This document shows, one piece after another, positions 7,930-9,444 of a stretch of 9,444 nucleotides of DNA. Every line of letters starts with the position of its first letter. The stretch's first letter is position 1. Origin of the DNA: Synergistaceae bacterium UBA4088 (GTDB lineage: Bacteria > Synergistota > Synergistia > Synergistales > Thermovirgaceae); NCBI GenBank assembly GCA_002382605.1, contig DFYG01000100.1, forward strand, positions 1 through 9,444. Reading direction: 5' to 3'. The notes below the pieces were generated by a model, which was given only the letters and a program-made list of their open reading frames with translations, did not search any database and was not told the origin of the DNA. Position numbers and translations under genes: made by a program.

Positions 7930-9012
7930 CTATTTGGGTATATCTCCCTCTACTCCCATTACGAACCAGTTCATGCCGAGCATATCGCCATCAGACATCC
8001 TGTCGCCATTTTTGATGACGATCTCACCCTTCTGGTTCTTGACCGGTCCCGAAAAGACATCCCAGTTACCGCTAATGATCTTTTCCTTCTCGGAATTGAC
8101 CAGAGCTACAATATCCTCAGGAACTGCATTCGATACTGGCGCAAGTCCGACGAAATCCTCTTTCAATCCCCACCAGATATCGCTAGTTTTCCAGGTCCCA
8201 TCGATGACCTGGCCGGCTATATGCTTGTAGACCATCCCCCAGTTCCAGACTGGAGCGGTGAGATGCTTCGTGGGTGCGTAACGGCTCATGTCATTATTGT
8301 AGCCAACGACATAGACACCGGCTTCCTCAGCGGTCTGGGGGGCAGCTCCAGAGTCAGCGTGCATGGCAATGACATCGGCTCCGGCATCGATCAGGGCCAG
8401 GGTGGCCTCTTTCTCTTTCGCAGGATCGAACCAGGAGAAGAGCCAGACGACCTTGACTTTGACGTCGGGGTTGGTTTTCTGAGCTCCGAGGGTAAAGGCA
8501 TTGATGCCTCTTATGACTTCAGGGATGGGGTTGGCTGCAACAAAACCGATGATGTTGCTCTTGGACATTTTGCCGGCTATCAATCCGGAGAGATACCTTG
8601 CCTGGTACATTCTTCCAAAATAGGTGCCAACGTTGTCGGCTCTCTTGTAACCTGAGCAGTGCATGAAAATCACATCCGGGTTCTTCGCCGCTACGTCCTG
8701 AACAAAATCCATGTAACCGAAGGAGGTTGCAAAAACGAGTTTCGCGCCGTTTCTGATGAATGTCTCCATGACCCGGACCGAATCCGGTCCTTCCGGAACG
8801 GATTCAACAAAGAAGGACTCCATTCCGGGAAAAGCCTTCTCCATATCAAGCCGCCCAAGATCATGCATATATGTCCACCCGCCGTCACCGACCGGTCCCA
8901 CATATACAAAACCCGCCTTAAGATCTTTTGCAGCAACGGGTCCAAAAGCCAGAGCAATTGTCGAGCCCATGACAAGCGTCAAACACAGAAAGGCAAGAAG
9001 ATACTTTTTCAC
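7930..9012 (-). CDS. BMP-family periplasmic substrate-binding protein of an ABC importer (BmpA/NupN/RfuA-like)
   Basis: Captures the ligand outside the inner membrane and hands it to the permeases. The 360-residue product starts with a Sec signal peptide (basic MKK, hydrophobic about 4-23, likely cleavage after ALA at 22 or VAA at 28). There is no lipobox: the only early cysteine, C10, is inside the hydrophobic core, so this is not a lipoprotein, unlike TmpC/Med/NupN. BMP-family marks: AGFVYVGPVGDGGWTYMHDLGR at about 33-54, RNGAKLVFATSFGYMD at 87-102, YFGRMYQARYLSGLIAG at 131-147, IGFVAANPIPEVIRGINAF at 155-173, and DAGADVIAMHADSGAAPQ at 209-226. Likely ligands in the family are purine nucleosides or bases, or riboflavin (spirochaete RfuA); sequence alone does not decide. 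The start is GTG at 9012-9010; an in-frame TGA directly before it excludes a longer form. The ribosome-binding site (AGGGGG) is about 9 nt upstream. First gene of the importer unit, followed by a terminator. Confidence 0.94.
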   Translation of the reverse strand: MKKYLLAFLCLTLVMGSTIALAFGPVAAKDLKAGFVYVGPVGDGGWTYMHDLGRLDMEKAFPGMESFFVESVPEGPDSVRVMETFIRNGAKLVFATSFGYMDFVQDVAAKNPDVIFMHCSGYKRADNVGTYFGRMYQARYLSGLIAGKMSKSNIIGFVAANPIPEVIRGINAFTLGAQKTNPDVKVKVVWLFSWFDPAKEKEATLALIDAGADVIAMHADSGAAPQTAEEAGVYVVGYNNDMSRYAPTKHLTAPVWNWGMVYKHIAGQVIDGTWKTSDIWWGLKEDFVGLAPVSNAVPEDIVALVNSEKEKIISGNWDVFSGPVKNQKGEIVIKNGDRMSDGDMLGMNWFVMGVEGDIPK

Positions 9013-9048
9013 TCAACCCAACCCCCTTGATCCTTTTAAAGATTCCGT

Positions 9049-9082
9049 CCTCATGGAAAACTTGACATTTCCTGAATTGAGG
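9049..9082 (-). other. Possible stem-loop in the leader of the binding-protein gene
   Basis: On the minus strand CCTCA and TGAGG (9082-9078 and 9053-9049) enclose a second pairing of GGAAA with TTTCC around an eight-base loop. It would sit in the 5' leader if transcription starts near 9093. It does not match the purine, preQ1 or FMN riboswitch cores that I know, and such pairing could arise by chance. Confidence 0.25.
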
Positions 9083-9099
9083 CCGGTTATTTAAACCCT

Positions 9100-9126
9100 A
9101 TTATACACAAGAAGGGAAAAAGTCAA
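9100..9126 (-). promoter_or_regulatory. Candidate promoter for the binding-protein gene and importer
   Basis: On the minus strand TTGACT (9126-9121, 5 of 6 to -35) and a perfect TATAAT (9105-9100) are separated by 15 nt, shorter than the usual 17. Predicted start of transcription is near 9093, leaving a leader of about 80 nt before the GTG at 9012. It is in the 128-nt gap between the preceding decarboxylase-like gene and the binding-protein gene, the expected place. Confidence 0.5.
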
Positions 9127-9140
9127 AGACAAAAGATTTT

Positions 9141-9444
9141 TCAGACCCAGCTGTAAAGAACTTCCCCTCCCGGGAAGGAATAGCCCGAGGAAAAGTGATA
9201 TGCGCCCAGTACCTCCCTGGGGGCCAGGAGCATGTGTTCCTCAATATCCGAAGGGAAGAAACGAAGGACCCCGTCACCTTTCCAGACAGTATCTCCATAT
9301 CGGTAGTTATCAGCCCCGAGAGACACTAGTTCCATTACAGACGGTGCGGCCCCCTTTTCGATAGAGGGGAAGTGGCGGATATGAAAAAGGGGAAGCCCCA
9401 TTGGCCTGGGCAGAGCGGAAGGGGATATCCGCTCCCGTATACTG
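9141..9444 (-). CDS. Acetoacetate decarboxylase family protein, C-terminal part (N-terminus beyond window edge)
   Basis: An open frame runs leftward from the window edge to a TGA at 9143-9141, giving about 100 residues. Its end resembles the C-terminus of acetoacetate decarboxylases: LPLFHIRHFPSIEKGAAPS matches the strand pattern of family members (MLKIIPNYDGSPRICEL), WKGDGVLRFFPSD matches WTGPTRLQLFDH, and PREVLGAYHFSSGYSFPGGEVLYSWV matches the closing PVKEIVSSSHILADIILPRAEVIYDYL-type ending. The true enzyme turns acetoacetate into acetone and CO2 with a Schiff-base lysine, but that lysine lies in the missing upstream part, so activity cannot be judged; the family also contains enzymes with other reactions. 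It is upstream of, and same strand as, the importer, but a candidate promoter in the 128-nt gap suggests separate transcription. An internal ATG at 9401 is not taken as the start because the frame continues upstream with family-like sequence. Confidence 0.68.
   Translation of the reverse strand, partial: SIRERISPSALPRPMGLPLFHIRHFPSIEKGAAPSVMELVSLGADNYRYGDTVWKGDGVLRFFPSDIEEHMLLAPREVLGAYHFSSGYSFPGGEVLYSWV

Noticed and set aside
7693..8655. Long plus-strand open frame of 320 codons across the binding-protein gene
   Set aside because: It lies antisense to a clear BMP-family gene, crosses the terminator hairpin, and its translation resembles no family I know; long antisense frames are common opposite coding sequence of this composition.
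9101..9298. Minus-strand open frame of 65 codons
   Set aside because: It overlaps, in another frame, the decarboxylase-like C-terminus, which has recognisable family sequence and continues to the window edge.

Overview
The window is ordinary bacterial chromosome of roughly 50% GC, densely packed, with no mobile element, CRISPR array, tRNA or rRNA that I can see. The organism is probably a diderm: the substrate-binding protein of the transporter has a plain Sec signal peptide and no lipobox cysteine, as expected for a free periplasmic protein. Overall style (short intergenic gaps, many GTG/TTG starts, a BMP-family transporter) would fit something like Synergistota, but that is only an impression and nothing here proves it.

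Layout. Bases 1-2070 (minus strand) hold uvrC followed by ribD; the two overlap by 17 nt and ribD runs off the left edge, missing much of its reductase domain. Bases 2071-2244 are a divergent intergenic region. Bases 2245-4192 (plus strand) hold cysS and a gpt-type xanthine/guanine phosphoribosyltransferase, 31 nt apart and probably one transcript. From 9012 down to 4213 (minus strand) lies a complete BMP-type ABC importer: periplasmic binding protein, a strong intrinsic terminator, a double-domain ATPase, then two permeases joined by 4-nt and 8-nt overlaps. This unit meets gpt tail to tail with a 20-nt gap. At the right edge (9141-9444, minus strand) is the C-terminal part of a protein that looks like the acetoacetate decarboxylase family.

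How the genes work together. The importer belongs to the family that takes up purine nucleosides or bases (NupNOPQ-like) or, in spirochaetes, riboflavin (RfuABCD). Its convergent neighbour gpt converts imported xanthine or guanine to nucleotides with PRPP, so purine salvage is the simplest reading. ribD lies about 3.6 kb beyond the end of the importer in a different transcription unit, so riboflavin uptake cannot be excluded. uvrC (nucleotide excision repair) and cysS (cysteinyl-tRNA synthetase) are housekeeping genes.

Points worth a second look are the hairpin terminator between the binding protein and the rest of the importer, with a possible second promoter just behind it, and a UvrC that is about 110-120 residues shorter than usual because the segment between the UVR and RNase H domains is missing. 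I found no convincing previously undescribed system.
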